Shown: one piece after another, positions 8,630-18,400 of the stretch | Numbering within the stretch: the first letter of the stretch is position 1 | Layout of the letters: every line of letters begins with the position of its first letter | Assembly: GCA_047936785.1 (NCBI GenBank) | Contig: CP176394.1 | Reading direction: 5' to 3' (one strand) | Length of the DNA: 64,000 bases | DNA from: Acidaminobacterium chupaoyuni | GTDB lineage: Bacteria; Bacillota; Clostridia; Oscillospirales; Butyricicoccaceae | Position numbers and translations under genes: made by a program | The notes under the pieces: generated by a model | Told to the model about the DNA's origin: nothing | What the model saw: the letters and a program-made list of their open reading frames with translations, nothing else | Database searches by the model: none

Positions 8630-9894
8630 TCCGCCAAATCGAGCCTTCTTTGCTGGGCGGGTCGATCCCCGCCATCGTTTCAAAATCCGATGCCCACCGC
8701 CTGCTGATCTGCGCCGCGCTGGCGGATGCCCCCACGCGGCTGCGCCTTTCTTCCCGATCGGAAGATATCGAGGCAACGCTCAGATGCCTGATTGCCCTGG
8801 GCGCCCGGGCAGAAAAGCTTGAAGCCGATCTGTTTCAGATCTATCCTCTGGCCGATGTGAACGGCCCCTGCCTGCTGGATTGCAGCGAAAGCGGTTCCAC
8901 CCTGCGTTTTCTGCTTCCCCTTGCCGCGGCTCTGCGGCGCGACATTCGTTTCATCGGCCATGGGCGTTTGCCATCGCGGCCTCTGGAACCGCTGCTTTCC
9001 CGCCTGATTGCCTGCGACGCGCAGATCTCGGGCAGCGCTCTGCCCCTTGAAACCCACGGCGGCCTGCGCGGCGGCGATTTTCTTTTGCCGGGCGATGTCA
9101 GTTCTCAATATATTTCGGGCCTGCTTTTCGCCCTGCCGCTTCTGCCGGAAGAAAGCCGCATTTTGCTCACCACCGCGCCGCAATCACGCCCCTATATTGA
9201 AATGACGCTTGCCTGTCTGCGGCGCTTCGGCATCTGCATCCGCGACCTTGAAAACGGCTGGCAGATCCCCGGCGGGCAGCGTTACCGCTCGCCGCGGGAA
9301 GTCACCGCCGAGGGCGACTGGTCCAACGCCGCCTTTTGGCTTTGCGCCGGTGCGCTGGGCAAAAAGATCACGGTGACGAACCTTTCTCAAAACTCTTTGC
9401 AGGGTGATCGGCAAATCGTTTCTCTTTTGCGCCGCTTCGGCGCCGAGGTCACACAGACCGCCGCAGAAACCACGGTTTGCCCTGCGCCGCTGAAAGGCAT
9501 CGCCATTGACGCTTCTCAAATCCCCGATCTGGTGCCCGTTCTGTCGGTGGTTGCCTGCGCCGCCGAAGGACAAACCGAAATTTATAACGCGGGCCGGCTT
9601 CGGCTGAAAGAAAGCGACCGCCTTTCCGCCATTTCGGGCCAGTTACAGGCCCTTGGCGGCCGGGTGATCGAGAGCCAAGATTCGCTATTGATAAAAGGCT
9701 GCCCGCTTGTGGGCGGCAAAGTCAGCGGATATCACGACCACCGCATGGTCATGGCCGCCGCCATTGCGGCGCTGCGCTGTTCCGGTGCGGTTCAAATCGA
9801 TGGCGCCGAAGCCGTACAAAAATCTTACCCCGCTTTTTTTGAAGATTATGAACGATTGGGAGGGCATTCTTATGTCATCGATGCTGGGCGATAA
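8626..9894 (+). CDS. aroA: 3-phosphoshikimate 1-carboxyvinyltransferase (EPSP synthase)
   Basis: Transfers the enolpyruvyl group of PEP to shikimate 3-phosphate. 422 residues, in the normal range. Visible motifs: SKSDAHRLLICAAL near the N-terminus, the LLDCSESGSTLRFLLPLAAA PEP-binding segment (the common LxAGNAGTxxR is replaced by the divergent CSESGSTLR), the DVSSQYISGLLFALPLL segment and the C-terminal LRLKESDRL and DHRMVMAAAI. The divergent SESGSTLR loop is typical of class II-like clostridial enzymes; its effect on inhibitor binding cannot be told from sequence. It overlaps aroC by 23 bases. Confidence 0.95.
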   Translation: MIRQIEPSLLGGSIPAIVSKSDAHRLLICAALADAPTRLRLSSRSEDIEATLRCLIALGARAEKLEADLFQIYPLADVNGPCLLDCSESGSTLRFLLPLAAALRRDIRFIGHGRLPSRPLEPLLSRLIACDAQISGSALPLETHGGLRGGDFLLPGDVSSQYISGLLFALPLLPEESRILLTTAPQSRPYIEMTLACLRRFGICIRDLENGWQIPGGQRYRSPREVTAEGDWSNAAFWLCAGALGKKITVTNLSQNSLQGDRQIVSLLRRFGAEVTQTAAETTVCPAPLKGIAIDASQIPDLVPVLSVVACAAEGQTEIYNAGRLRLKESDRLSAISGQLQALGGRVIESQDSLLIKGCPLVGGKVSGYHDHRMVMAAAIAALRCSGAVQIDGAEAVQKSYPAFFEDYERLGGHSYVIDAGR

Positions 9895-10957
9895 ACTCAG
9901 GCTTTCTATTTTCGGCCAATCTCATTCCCGCGCTATCGGCGTGGTGATCGATGGCCTGCCCGCAGGCGAAACCATCGATTTAGAAGAGGTTTCTGCCTTT
10001 ATGACCCGCCGCGCGCCGGGCCGCACCGCGACTTCCACCACCCGCAAAGAGAATGATCTGCCCATCGTTCTTTCGGGCCTTGTGGATGGAAAAACCTGCG
10101 GCGCGCCGCTTTGCGCCATGATCGAAAACCATGACGCGCGCTCAAAAGATTATGAGGCGCTGCGGGTGCTGCCCCGCCCTTCTCACGCCGATTACACCGC
10201 TTATCTGAAATGGGGCGAAAACCATGATATCCGCGGAGGCGGGGCGTTTTCGGGCAGATTGACCGCCCCTCTGTGTTTTGCGGGCGCGGTCTGCGCCCAA
10301 ATTCTGGCGCGGCAACAAATTTTCTGCGGGGCCCACATCGCTTCCATCGGCGGGATCGCCGATGCGGCCTTCGACCCCGTTCTGCTGAAAAAAGATGCCC
10401 TGCTTCAGCCCGGGCAAGCCGATTTTCCGGTGATCGACTGTGAAAAAGGCCGGGCGATGCAGGCGCTGATCGAACAAATTCGAAGCGAGGGCGATTCCAT
10501 CGGCGGCATTATCGAATGCGCCGCAGTGGGCGTGCCCGGCGGTCTGGGCCAGCCGATGTTCGACGGCATGGAAAACAGGCTGGCCAAAGCGATCTTTGGC
10601 ATCCCCGCCGTGCGCGGCCTTGAATTCGGCGATGGCTTTGCCGCGGCCGCCATGCGCGGAAGCCGGCATAACGACCCGTTTCTTCCCGATGAAAACGGCG
10701 CTTTGAAAACCATCTCCAATCATCACGGCGGCATTTTAGGCGGCATCACTTCGGGCATGCCCCTGCTTTTTCGCGCAGCCGTCAAACCCACCCCTTCCAT
10801 CGCCCTGCCGCAGCAAAGCGTCAACCTCAAAACGCATCAGCCCGAAACACTGGTGATCGAAGGGCGGCATGACCCCTGCATCGTTCCCCGCGCGGTGCCC
10901 TGTGTGGAAGCCGTGACTTCTTTTATCCTGCTGGATAGCCTGATGCAGGACAGATAA
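9872..10957 (+). CDS. aroC: Chorismate synthase
   Basis: Makes chorismate from EPSP with reduced FMN. 361 residues. The start ATG at 9872 is preceded by GGGAGGG 7 bases upstream and gives the family opening (LRLSIFGQSHSRAIGVVIDG); the longer frame within aroA is rejected. Other signatures: RRAPGRTATSTTRKENDLP, the HADYTAYLKWG segment and RGGGAFSGRLTAP. It begins 23 bases inside aroA. The next gene, pheA, starts after 31 bases. Confidence 0.96.
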   Translation: MSSMLGDKLRLSIFGQSHSRAIGVVIDGLPAGETIDLEEVSAFMTRRAPGRTATSTTRKENDLPIVLSGLVDGKTCGAPLCAMIENHDARSKDYEALRVLPRPSHADYTAYLKWGENHDIRGGGAFSGRLTAPLCFAGAVCAQILARQQIFCGAHIASIGGIADAAFDPVLLKKDALLQPGQADFPVIDCEKGRAMQALIEQIRSEGDSIGGIIECAAVGVPGGLGQPMFDGMENRLAKAIFGIPAVRGLEFGDGFAAAAMRGSRHNDPFLPDENGALKTISNHHGGILGGITSGMPLLFRAAVKPTPSIALPQQSVNLKTHQPETLVIEGRHDPCIVPRAVPCVEAVTSFILLDSLMQDR

Positions 10958-10988
10958 GCATAACCACCACAAACAAAGGAGCTTTTTC

Positions 10989-12134
10989 ATGGAACTGGAG
11001 CAAATTCGAAATGAGATCAACGAAATCGACACCCAAATGGCGCAGCTTTTCGTGCGACGCATGAACGCCGTTCTGCAGGTGGCCGAATATAAAAAAGAAA
11101 ACGATATGCCCGTTTTAGACCGCAGCCGCGAACGCGATGTTCTGGCGCGCATTGCCGCTTTGGTGGGCGAACCCTATGAAGCCTATTCAAAAATCTTGTG
11201 GAACACCCTGTTCGACCTGAGCCGCAGCTATCAAAACAGCAAGCTTTCAGAAGGCTCTTCTTTAGAAGAAGCTATTTGCAGAGCCGCCCGCGAAACGCCG
11301 CCGCTTTTCCCTTCCCGCGCAGCGGTGGCTTGTCAGGGCATTGAAGGCAGCTATTCACAAAAGGCCTGCGACCGTTTGTTTTCGCTGCCCACCATCCTTT
11401 ATTTCAATCAGTTCGAAGGCGTTTTTCAGGCCGTGGAACAAGGCATGTGCGATTATGGCATTCTGCCCATTGAAAACAGCACAGCGGGTTCCGTTTTGGC
11501 GGTTTATGACCTGATGCAAAAATATCATTTTCATATCGTTCGCTCGCTCAAACTGAAAATCGATCATTCTCTGCTGGTGAAAGACCCTTCGGCCGGGCTG
11601 GCGCAGATTCGCGAGATCGTTTCTCATCCGCAGGCCATCAGCCAGTGCAGCGATTTTTTGCGCGACCACCCTGATATCAAAATCACTTCCATGGAAAACA
11701 CCGCTGCCGCGGCACGCTATGTTTCGCAAAGCCCGCGCACCGATCTGGCGGCGATTTCTTCCCCCGCCTGCGCCGAACTATATGGTCTGACCCCGATTCT
11801 GGAACATTTCCAAAACAACGATTCCAACAACACCCGTTTTATCTGCATCTCTAAAAAAATGGAAATTTACCCCGGTGCCGACCGCATCAGCCTGATGCTG
11901 ACGCTGCCCCACCGGCCCGCCTCGCTCTATGGGCTGCTTGCCCGTTTTGCGGCGCAGGGCTTCAACCTCACCAAGCTTGAAAGCCGGCCGATTCCCGGGC
12001 GCGATTTCGAATTTTTGTTTTATTTCGATTTTGAAGCTTCCGTTTATTCCCCCGAAACGCTTTCTCTGCTGGGGAATTTACAGCGCGATCTGGCCCAGTT
12101 CACCTTTCTGGGCAGCTACAGCGAATCGGTTTAG
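10989..12134 (+). CDS. pheA: Bifunctional chorismate mutase / prephenate dehydratase (P-protein)
   Basis: Makes phenylpyruvate from chorismate in two steps, the phenylalanine branch. 381 residues in three parts: an AroQ-type chorismate mutase (about 1-90, with LEQIRNEINEIDTQMAQLFVRR), prephenate dehydratase (about 110-285, with GIEGSYSQKACDRLF and the NNDSNNTRF segment matching the catalytic NxxTRF), and a C-terminal ACT domain (about 300-375) carrying the ESRPI motif that binds Phe in this family. AAAGGAG precedes the ATG. Most Firmicutes have a single-domain dehydratase, so the fused form is notable. Phe feedback is inferred from the ACT domain. Confidence 0.95.
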   Translation: MELEQIRNEINEIDTQMAQLFVRRMNAVLQVAEYKKENDMPVLDRSRERDVLARIAALVGEPYEAYSKILWNTLFDLSRSYQNSKLSEGSSLEEAICRAARETPPLFPSRAAVACQGIEGSYSQKACDRLFSLPTILYFNQFEGVFQAVEQGMCDYGILPIENSTAGSVLAVYDLMQKYHFHIVRSLKLKIDHSLLVKDPSAGLAQIREIVSHPQAISQCSDFLRDHPDIKITSMENTAAAARYVSQSPRTDLAAISSPACAELYGLTPILEHFQNNDSNNTRFICISKKMEIYPGADRISLMLTLPHRPASLYGLLARFAAQGFNLTKLESRPIPGRDFEFLFYFDFEASVYSPETLSLLGNLQRDLAQFTFLGSYSESV

Positions 12135-12146
12135 GGGGCGTCAGCG

Positions 12147-13385
12147 ATGGAATATGGTTTGATCGGTGAATCCCTTGGCCACAGTTTTTCCCCTTGGATC
12201 CACAAACAGCTGGGGGGCTATGATTATCAGCTTTGCCCTCTGCCCCCGCAGCAGCTGGAAGCCTTTCTCTGCGCCCGTGATTTTCTTGGCATCAATGTGA
12301 CGATCCCTTATAAAAAGGCCGTGATACCTTATTGCAGGGTGCTTTCCGAAACCGCCAGATCCATCGGAAGCGTCAATACGATCATACGCTGTAAAGATGG
12401 CAGCCTTTACGGTGATAATACCGATTTGTATGGATTTTTGACCATGGCACGGCGTGCCGGTGTTTCTTTGCGCGGTAAAAAAATCTTGATTCTGGGCAGC
12501 GGCGGAACCAGCCTCACGGTGCAGGCGGCCTGCCGTTTGGAACAGGCGGCAAGCGTGATCGTGATCTCGCGGCATGGTGAAAACACCTATCAGGATCTGC
12601 CCCGGCATATGGATGCGCAGGTGCTGGTAAACACCACGCCCGTTGGGATGTTCCCGCATAACGGCGAAACGCTTTGCGATCTTAACGACTTCCCCCTGCT
12701 GGAAGGGGTTCTCGATGTGGTCTATAATCCGCTTCGCACAGCGCTTCTGCGCGATGCGCAAAACCGCGGGATTCCCAGTTCCTGCGGTTTGCCGATGCTT
12801 GTGGCGCAGGCCAAGCGGGCCGCCGAACTTTTCATGGGCCACCCGCTGGAAGAAGACCGCCTGGAACCTGTTTTGAATAAACTTTTTCTGCGTCAATGCA
12901 ATCTGATTCTGGTGGGAATGCCCGGCAGCGGAAAAAGCACCCTCGGCGCGATGCTTGCCAAAAGGCTTGACCGCCCATTTGTGGATATCGATGAAGAGAT
13001 CTGCCGTGAAGCTCAAAAATCCATCCCCGCCATTTTTGAAGAAGAAGGCGAAGCTGCTTTCCGCGCGTTGGAACGCCAAATGATCGGCCGTTATGGGGCG
13101 CAAACAGGGCTTGTGATCGCCACCGGCGGCGGCGCGGTTTGCGACCCGCGCAACGAGGAGCCCCTGCGGCAAAACGGCTGGATCGTTCATTTGCAAAGAC
13201 CTTTGCCGCTGCTCGCCACCGCCGGCCGTCCGCTTTCCCAAAACGCCGAAGCGCTTGCCCGGCTTTGGCTTCAGCGCAGCCCTCTTTATGAAGCATTCAG
13301 CGATTTCACAGCAGAAAACACCGCCGCGCCTGAACAAACGGCACAGATGATTTTGGAGGCTTTTTATGAAATTACTTGTGATTAA
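12147..13385 (+). CDS. aroE/aroK: Shikimate dehydrogenase - shikimate kinase fusion
   Basis: A single 412-residue polypeptide joining two consecutive shikimate-pathway enzymes. Residues 1-245 are shikimate dehydrogenase (GESLGHSFSPWIHK substrate loop, NVTIPYKKAV with the catalytic Lys, GDNTDLYGF, and the NADP loop LGSGGTS). Residues 250-412 are shikimate kinase: P-loop GMPGSGKST near 258-266, FVDIDEEI, ATGGGAV and the LQRPLP/RPL lid region. The P-loop has a short linker before it and no internal start with a ribosome site, so the two halves are one protein. A GGGGGCG sequence precedes the ATG. It overlaps aroQ by 20 bases. Confidence 0.93.
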   Translation: MEYGLIGESLGHSFSPWIHKQLGGYDYQLCPLPPQQLEAFLCARDFLGINVTIPYKKAVIPYCRVLSETARSIGSVNTIIRCKDGSLYGDNTDLYGFLTMARRAGVSLRGKKILILGSGGTSLTVQAACRLEQAASVIVISRHGENTYQDLPRHMDAQVLVNTTPVGMFPHNGETLCDLNDFPLLEGVLDVVYNPLRTALLRDAQNRGIPSSCGLPMLVAQAKRAAELFMGHPLEEDRLEPVLNKLFLRQCNLILVGMPGSGKSTLGAMLAKRLDRPFVDIDEEICREAQKSIPAIFEEEGEAAFRALERQMIGRYGAQTGLVIATGGGAVCDPRNEEPLRQNGWIVHLQRPLPLLATAGRPLSQNAEALARLWLQRSPLYEAFSDFTAENTAAPEQTAQMILEAFYEITCD

Positions 13386-13800
13386 CGGCCCGAACCTCAA
13401 TATGCTGGGCATTCGTGAAAAAGAGATCTATGGAACGCAGACTTATGAAGGGCTTCTGGCATATATCCGCGAAATCTGCCGGGAAAAGCATATCGAAGTG
13501 GAGTTTTTCCAATCGAACCATGAAGGCGCCATTGTCGATGCCATTCAGGCCGCTTATGGCCGGAAAGACGCCATCGTTATCAATCCCGCCGCTTACACCC
13601 ACACCAGCATCGCCATTTTAGACGCCTTGAAAGCGGTCGCCCTGCCCGCTGTGGAAGTGCATCTTTCGGATATTTACCAGCGAGAAAGCTTCCGCCATAT
13701 TTCCTATCCCGGCATGGCCTGCCAAAAATCGTTTGTGGGGCAGGGGTTCGAAGGTTATCGGCTGGCCATTGATTATCTGCAAGCCGCGCTGGCTGAGTGA
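13366..13800 (+). CDS. aroQ: 3-dehydroquinate dehydratase, type II
   Basis: Converts 3-dehydroquinate to 3-dehydroshikimate, the third shikimate step, completing the pathway in this operon. 144 residues, standard for the dodecameric type II enzyme. Signatures: INGPNLNMLGIREKEIYG at the start, the flexible-loop region with the catalytic Tyr, SNHEGAIVDAIQ, INPAAYTHTSIAI and EVHLSDIYQRESFRH. TTGGAGG lies just ahead of the ATG, inside the kinase end of the upstream gene. Confidence 0.96.
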   Translation: MKLLVINGPNLNMLGIREKEIYGTQTYEGLLAYIREICREKHIEVEFFQSNHEGAIVDAIQAAYGRKDAIVINPAAYTHTSIAILDALKAVALPAVEVHLSDIYQRESFRHISYPGMACQKSFVGQGFEGYRLAIDYLQAALAE

Positions 13801-13805
13801 AGCCA

Positions 13806-14486
13806 ATGCGATATTCTTCCGCTTTGCCCGCCACTTTTTTATCAAGGCCCAACCGTTTTGTGGCGCAGGTATTATTAGATGGGCGAGAAACCACCGTTCA
13901 TGTGAAAAATACGGGCAGATGCCGCGAGTTATTGGTTCCCGGGGCCGCCGTCTGGCTTGAAAAATCAAAAAACCCCGCGCGCAAAACCCTTTATGACCTT
14001 ATCACCGTTCAGAAAGGCACGCGGCTCATCAACATGGATTCTGCCGCGCCAAACGCGATCTTTCGGGAATGGGCGCAAACTTCGGGCCATTTTGGCAAGC
14101 CGCTTTTGATTAAACCTGAACAGCGATTCGGCGATTCACGCCTGGATTTTTATTTGGAAACCGCTTCACGGCGGATTTTTGCCGAAGTAAAAGGCTGCAC
14201 TTTGGAAGAAAACGGGGTCTGCCGCTTCCCTGATGCGCCGACAGAGCGAGGCGTGAAGCATTTGAAAGAGCTGATACGCTGCAAAGAAGCCGGATATGAC
14301 GCCTGCATCGCCATCATCATCCAAATGGAACAGGCCGACCATTTTGAGCCCAATGACAAAACTCACCCCGCCTTTGGCCGGGCTTTGCGTGAAGCCAAGG
14401 CGGCGGGGGTGGAAATCCTGGCTCTTTCCTGCCGCGTTTCGCCTATGGAAATTGCTGCCCGCGGCTTTGTTCCCGTGGTTTTATGA
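13806..14486 (+). CDS. sfsA: SfsA family protein (DNA/RNA nuclease-like sugar fermentation stimulation homolog)
   Basis: 226 residues. The family has a nuclease-like fold; its cellular job is not settled. Signatures: the opening FLSRPNRFVAQVLLDG, VHVKNTGRCRELLVPGA, RFGDSRLDFYLE and EVKGCTLEENGVCRFPDAPTERG-type residues of the putative active site. A GTG at 13797 overlapping the aroQ stop (GTGA) is in frame, but the ATG at 13806 matches the family's usual N-terminus and has GAGTGAAG upstream. It is the last gene of the aromatic operon and is followed by a strong terminator; a link to aromatic synthesis is not implied. Confidence 0.88.
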   Translation: MRYSSALPATFLSRPNRFVAQVLLDGRETTVHVKNTGRCRELLVPGAAVWLEKSKNPARKTLYDLITVQKGTRLINMDSAAPNAIFREWAQTSGHFGKPLLIKPEQRFGDSRLDFYLETASRRIFAEVKGCTLEENGVCRFPDAPTERGVKHLKELIRCKEAGYDACIAIIIQMEQADHFEPNDKTHPAFGRALREAKAAGVEILALSCRVSPMEIAARGFVPVVL

Positions 14487-14494
14487 TCTGACAG

Positions 14495-14530
14495 AAAATG
14501 CTATGCCCTTATGCGGCATAGCATTTTTTG
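14495..14530 (+). terminator. Terminator of the aromatic operon
   Basis: A 13-bp stem, AAAATGCTATGCC (14495-14507) with GGCATAGCATTTT (14515-14527), followed by more Ts, begins nine bases after the sfsA stop. Confidence 0.92.
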
Positions 14531-14534
14531 TTTC

Positions 14535-14745
14535 ATTAAGGATGTTTTCTGACGCGGCGCTCAGATTCTGTTCCCAATTTTCGGGGAATTTCATATGCTG
14601 CGTGTTGCCCAGAACCACAACGGCAAGCGGCGCTTGGGCAATTGGTTTTGAATAGGGGCTCATGTGCGAAAGCCGTTCCAAAGAATCTTTCTTCCGAATC
14701 ACTAAAAATTCAAAAGGCTACGGCGCGCAAAAATCGAATTCATTC
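14535..14745 (-). pseudogene. Nitroreductase family remnant (middle part only)
   Basis: A minus-strand stretch translates to a clear nitroreductase core: PFEFLVIRKKDSLERLS, then APLAVVVLGN, then W..NLSAASENIL, which correspond to the FMN-binding middle of the family. The N-terminal region (with the RRS..F motif) is missing, with an in-frame stop right before PFEF. The C-terminal half is also missing, the frame running into the terminator region. It lies directly behind the GNAT gene. This is a decayed, twice-truncated gene of about 70 codons. Confidence 0.65.
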
Positions 14746-14758
14746 TATTCCTTTCTTT

Positions 14759-15316
14759 TTAACCGCGCTGTTCTTTCACTAAAATATATTCTTTTGTGGG
14801 GAAACATTTTCCCAATTGTTTTGCTTCATATTGCCTTTCTTTCACAAAATGAAAACCGCATTTTTCGATGACCCTCTGCGATTGATGATTTTCGGTAAAA
14901 TGGCCGCAGGTCAAGGCATCAAGATGCAGTTCTTCAAAACAGAAATCGATCATGGCCGCCGCCGCTTCGGGCATCAGGCCTTTACCCCAATAAGATTTTG
15001 AAAGCACATAACCGATCTCTTTTATTTCCATGGCCTGATAGTTTTCATCTTCGTTGGCCCAGGAATCATGCAGCCCCAGTGAACCGATGACTTTTTGGTT
15101 TTCTTTCAGCTCGATCGCGAAAACATTTTTTCCCTCGCGAAACAACTTTAAAATTTTCTCTGATTCTTCCATGGATTCATGGTGCTTCCATCCTGCCTGT
15201 TCGCCTACCCCTTCCACCGAAGCATATTCAAAAAAATCCGCCAGATCGCTTTTTTCCCATCCGCGCAAAAGTAATCTTTCCGTTTCGAGTTTGGCGTTTG
15301 AAAGGTCGATTTTCAA
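14759..15316 (-). CDS. GNAT family N-acetyltransferase (RimJ/RimL-like)
   Basis: 185 residues from a TTG start at 15316, chosen because GGGAGG lies 8 bases upstream and the protein then opens with IDLSNAKLETERLLLRGW, the usual start of ribosomal-protein-acetylase-like enzymes; a longer frame upstream lacks such a site. The acetyl-CoA region is visible in IGYVLSKSYWGKGLMPEAAAAMI (about residues 108-130), followed by NHQSQRVIEKCGFHFV. Substrate unknown. It stands alone between a kinase gene and a nitroreductase remnant. Confidence 0.88.
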   Translation of the reverse strand: MKIDLSNAKLETERLLLRGWEKSDLADFFEYASVEGVGEQAGWKHHESMEESEKILKLFREGKNVFAIELKENQKVIGSLGLHDSWANEDENYQAMEIKEIGYVLSKSYWGKGLMPEAAAAMIDFCFEELHLDALTCGHFTENHQSQRVIEKCGFHFVKERQYEAKQLGKCFPTKEYILVKEQRG

Positions 15317-15409
15317 CTCTGCTCCCTCCCGTTTTTCTTTCTTCCTGCGGCGCACGGCATTGGGACGGTGAATATCTCTCTGCTCTATGCCGCGCCGTTT
15401 CTCTCTGTT

Positions 15410-18400
15410 TTATTTTGCTTTTGATATCGCTTCCTGCAGCTTTTCATAAAGGATCTTTGGTTCAATAGGCTTTGCGATATGGCCATCCATGCCGCTGGCC
15501 AGCGCCGCGCCCACATCCTCCGCAAAAGCATCGGCCGTCATGGCATAAATGGGAATCGTTTTGCCATCGGGCCGTTCCAGCGCACGGATGGCTTTGGCTG
15601 CCTCATGCCCATCCATCACCGGCATCTGCACATCCATTAACACAGCATCGTAAGTTCCCGCCGGATGAGAAGAGAACAGCTCAATGGCTTCTTTGCCGTC
15701 GCCGGCGAAATCAGCCTGCATATGGACATATTCCAGCAACCCGCGAGCCACTTCGCGGTTGATCTCGTTATCTTCCGCCACCAGCACCCGATGGCCCGTG
15801 AAATCATAATGCTCTGTTCCCTGCTGTTTTTTAACAGCCGCTGAGCTGCCGGAAATCGAAAGCAGCAAATCAAAAACCGTTGATTGGAACAGCGGCTTGG
15901 AAATGAACAAATTTGCCCCCGCTTCTCTTGCCGCGTCTTCCACTTCCGAAACATCATATGCCGAAACAATAATGATCAGTGCTTCGTCGCCGCACATGGA
16001 ACGGATCTTACGCGTTACCTCTATCCCATCCATATCCGGCATTTTCCAATCTAAAAAGCAGATCTGGTATGCCTTTTTCTTTTGTTCGGCTTTCACGATC
16101 AGCTGAAGTGCCTGCTGACCCGAGTTTGCCAAATCATAGGGCAGCCCGATGCGATCTAAGATCGAACCGGTATATTCGCGGGCATACTGTTCGTCATCCA
16201 CCACCAGCGCGCGCAGGGTCTTTAATTTTCCGCGCACCGCTTCTTTGGGCGCATCCGCTTTCTGCAAGGGCAGTTCCACGATAAACCGCGAACCCTTGCC
16301 CTGTTCCGATTCCACGCGCAGCGTTCCGTGCATCATCTCCACCAGATTTTTGGTGATGGAAAGCCCCAGGCCGCTGCCGCCATGCCGCCGCGCGGTGTCG
16401 GCGCTTTCCTGTTCGAAAGGCTTGAACAGGCGCTCCAGCATTTCTTGGCTCATGCCGCAACCCGTATCGGAAACCATAAAGGAAACCGCTGTCTTATCTT
16501 GATTCTCCGTTTGGGTCACCAGTACATCGATATGGCCGCCCGCTTCTGTGAACTTATAAGCATTCGAAATCAGATTGAGCAAAATTTGATTGATGCGCAG
16601 GCTATCGCCCACAAAATATTCACAGTTCAAATCGGCAGCCATCGAAAACACGACGCCCTTTTGCTCGCATTGTGCATAATATACCGCTGAAATTCCATTC
16701 AGAACGGTCTTTAAATCGAATTTTATGCTGGCAATTTTCAGCTTTCCGCTTTCAATTGCAGACATATCCAGCACATCGTTGATGAGGCTGAGCAACACTT
16801 TGGAAGAACTGTCGATCTTATTAAGATAATCATTCACCTTTTCGGGCTCTTTTTCATGGTGATGAGCAATGGCTGTCAGGCCCACGATGGCGTTCATAGG
16901 GGTGCGAATCTCATGGCTCATGCGGGAAAGGAACTGCCCTTTGGCCGTGTTGGCCTTATCCGCCGCCAACCGCGCTTCGATCAGGTGTTTGCGGTTGATG
17001 CTTAAAAACACAATGGAAAACGAAAATATGAGAAAAACCGCTATGAGCAACATCACCGCCAACCGATCATCTTTGATCATATCGATAAAAGTTACCTTGT
17101 TTGATTGCAGAGAATATTTCAAAAAGCTGTTTCCCAGCGCTTCTTCTCCAACCGAAGCAATGCCTTTATTCAAAATGGATAACAGCGTCAATCCATCTTC
17201 ATGAACGGCAAATGTCACTTTCATATCATATTTTGCTTCTGATACATTCAATTTACGCAGTTCGGAATCATTCTTGAGCTGCATCTGCAAATAAGTGTTC
17301 CCAATCACCGTGCAGCTTGCTTTTCCTTCTGCCACCGCTTTCAGGCAATCTTTCATATCCGCGCATTTCAGTATCTTCGCGTTGGGAAAATTGGTTTTTA
17401 CATAAGGCATCTGCAGCGGTGCGTCTTCTGTTACGGCGATGCAATCGTATAAATGGGTCATATCGACATCGCCCGAAACCACAGACATCGGTGAATCTGC
17501 AATATCTGCGGTGACTTTATAATTCTGTTGTTCGGCCAGCCAGTAATCACCCGATATGGGAATCATGACCTCTATTTTTCCGCTTTCAAAATCTTTATAC
17601 AGGGCCGAATAGGTTGAGTAAGCATGCGCGATGAAATGAATCCCATAAGCGTTGCCGATTTGATCCATCACAGTTGATGCCACACCCATAATGGCGCCGG
17701 TGGACTGATCGGTGTCGCAATAAGGCGCGTAATGGTTTACATAACCCACTTTCACCTGATTATGCTGTTTAATCCACGCCTTTTCATCATCGGTCAGATA
17801 TTGCTGGATCACGCTGTAACTGAAATATTTTTGCTGAAGTTCTTCATTATAATAAGGCGATTCGGCCAAAATCCGCGCTTGCGCATCATCCAGATCATGC
17901 AGCAGATCTTTGCGGTTTTCAGTCACGGCGAAATAATAATCGGAACTGCCGATAGCGGCGATGGGGCGCCACGATTTATCTGTATGGGCATCTGTAGCAA
18001 CGATGGCATCCAGTATTCCGTTTTCCAAGGCGGCATTGCGTTCGGAAGAACTGTCATATTGTATCACATCACACTGAATATGATATTTTTTCAGCCATGC
18101 GATGAGCTGCATATACTGTTCACCGATATCGGCGCGGTATACGCCGATTGCCTTGCCGTTCAGACCATCATAATCTGCGGAACCGATCGTCTGATTTTTT
18201 GCCCGGGTGTATAAATAATTGCTTTCTTTCCCCGCGGCAGCCTGGGCAAACAGCATCTTTTGGGCGCGTTCTTTTGTATAGGAAACATTAAAAAGCAGAT
18301 CGACCTGGCCGTTTTCAAGCTTATTCAGCAAGTCTGACCAATCGCTGTATACATATTGATAACGCCAGCCGGTATAGCTGGCGATTTTTTGCAAATAGTC

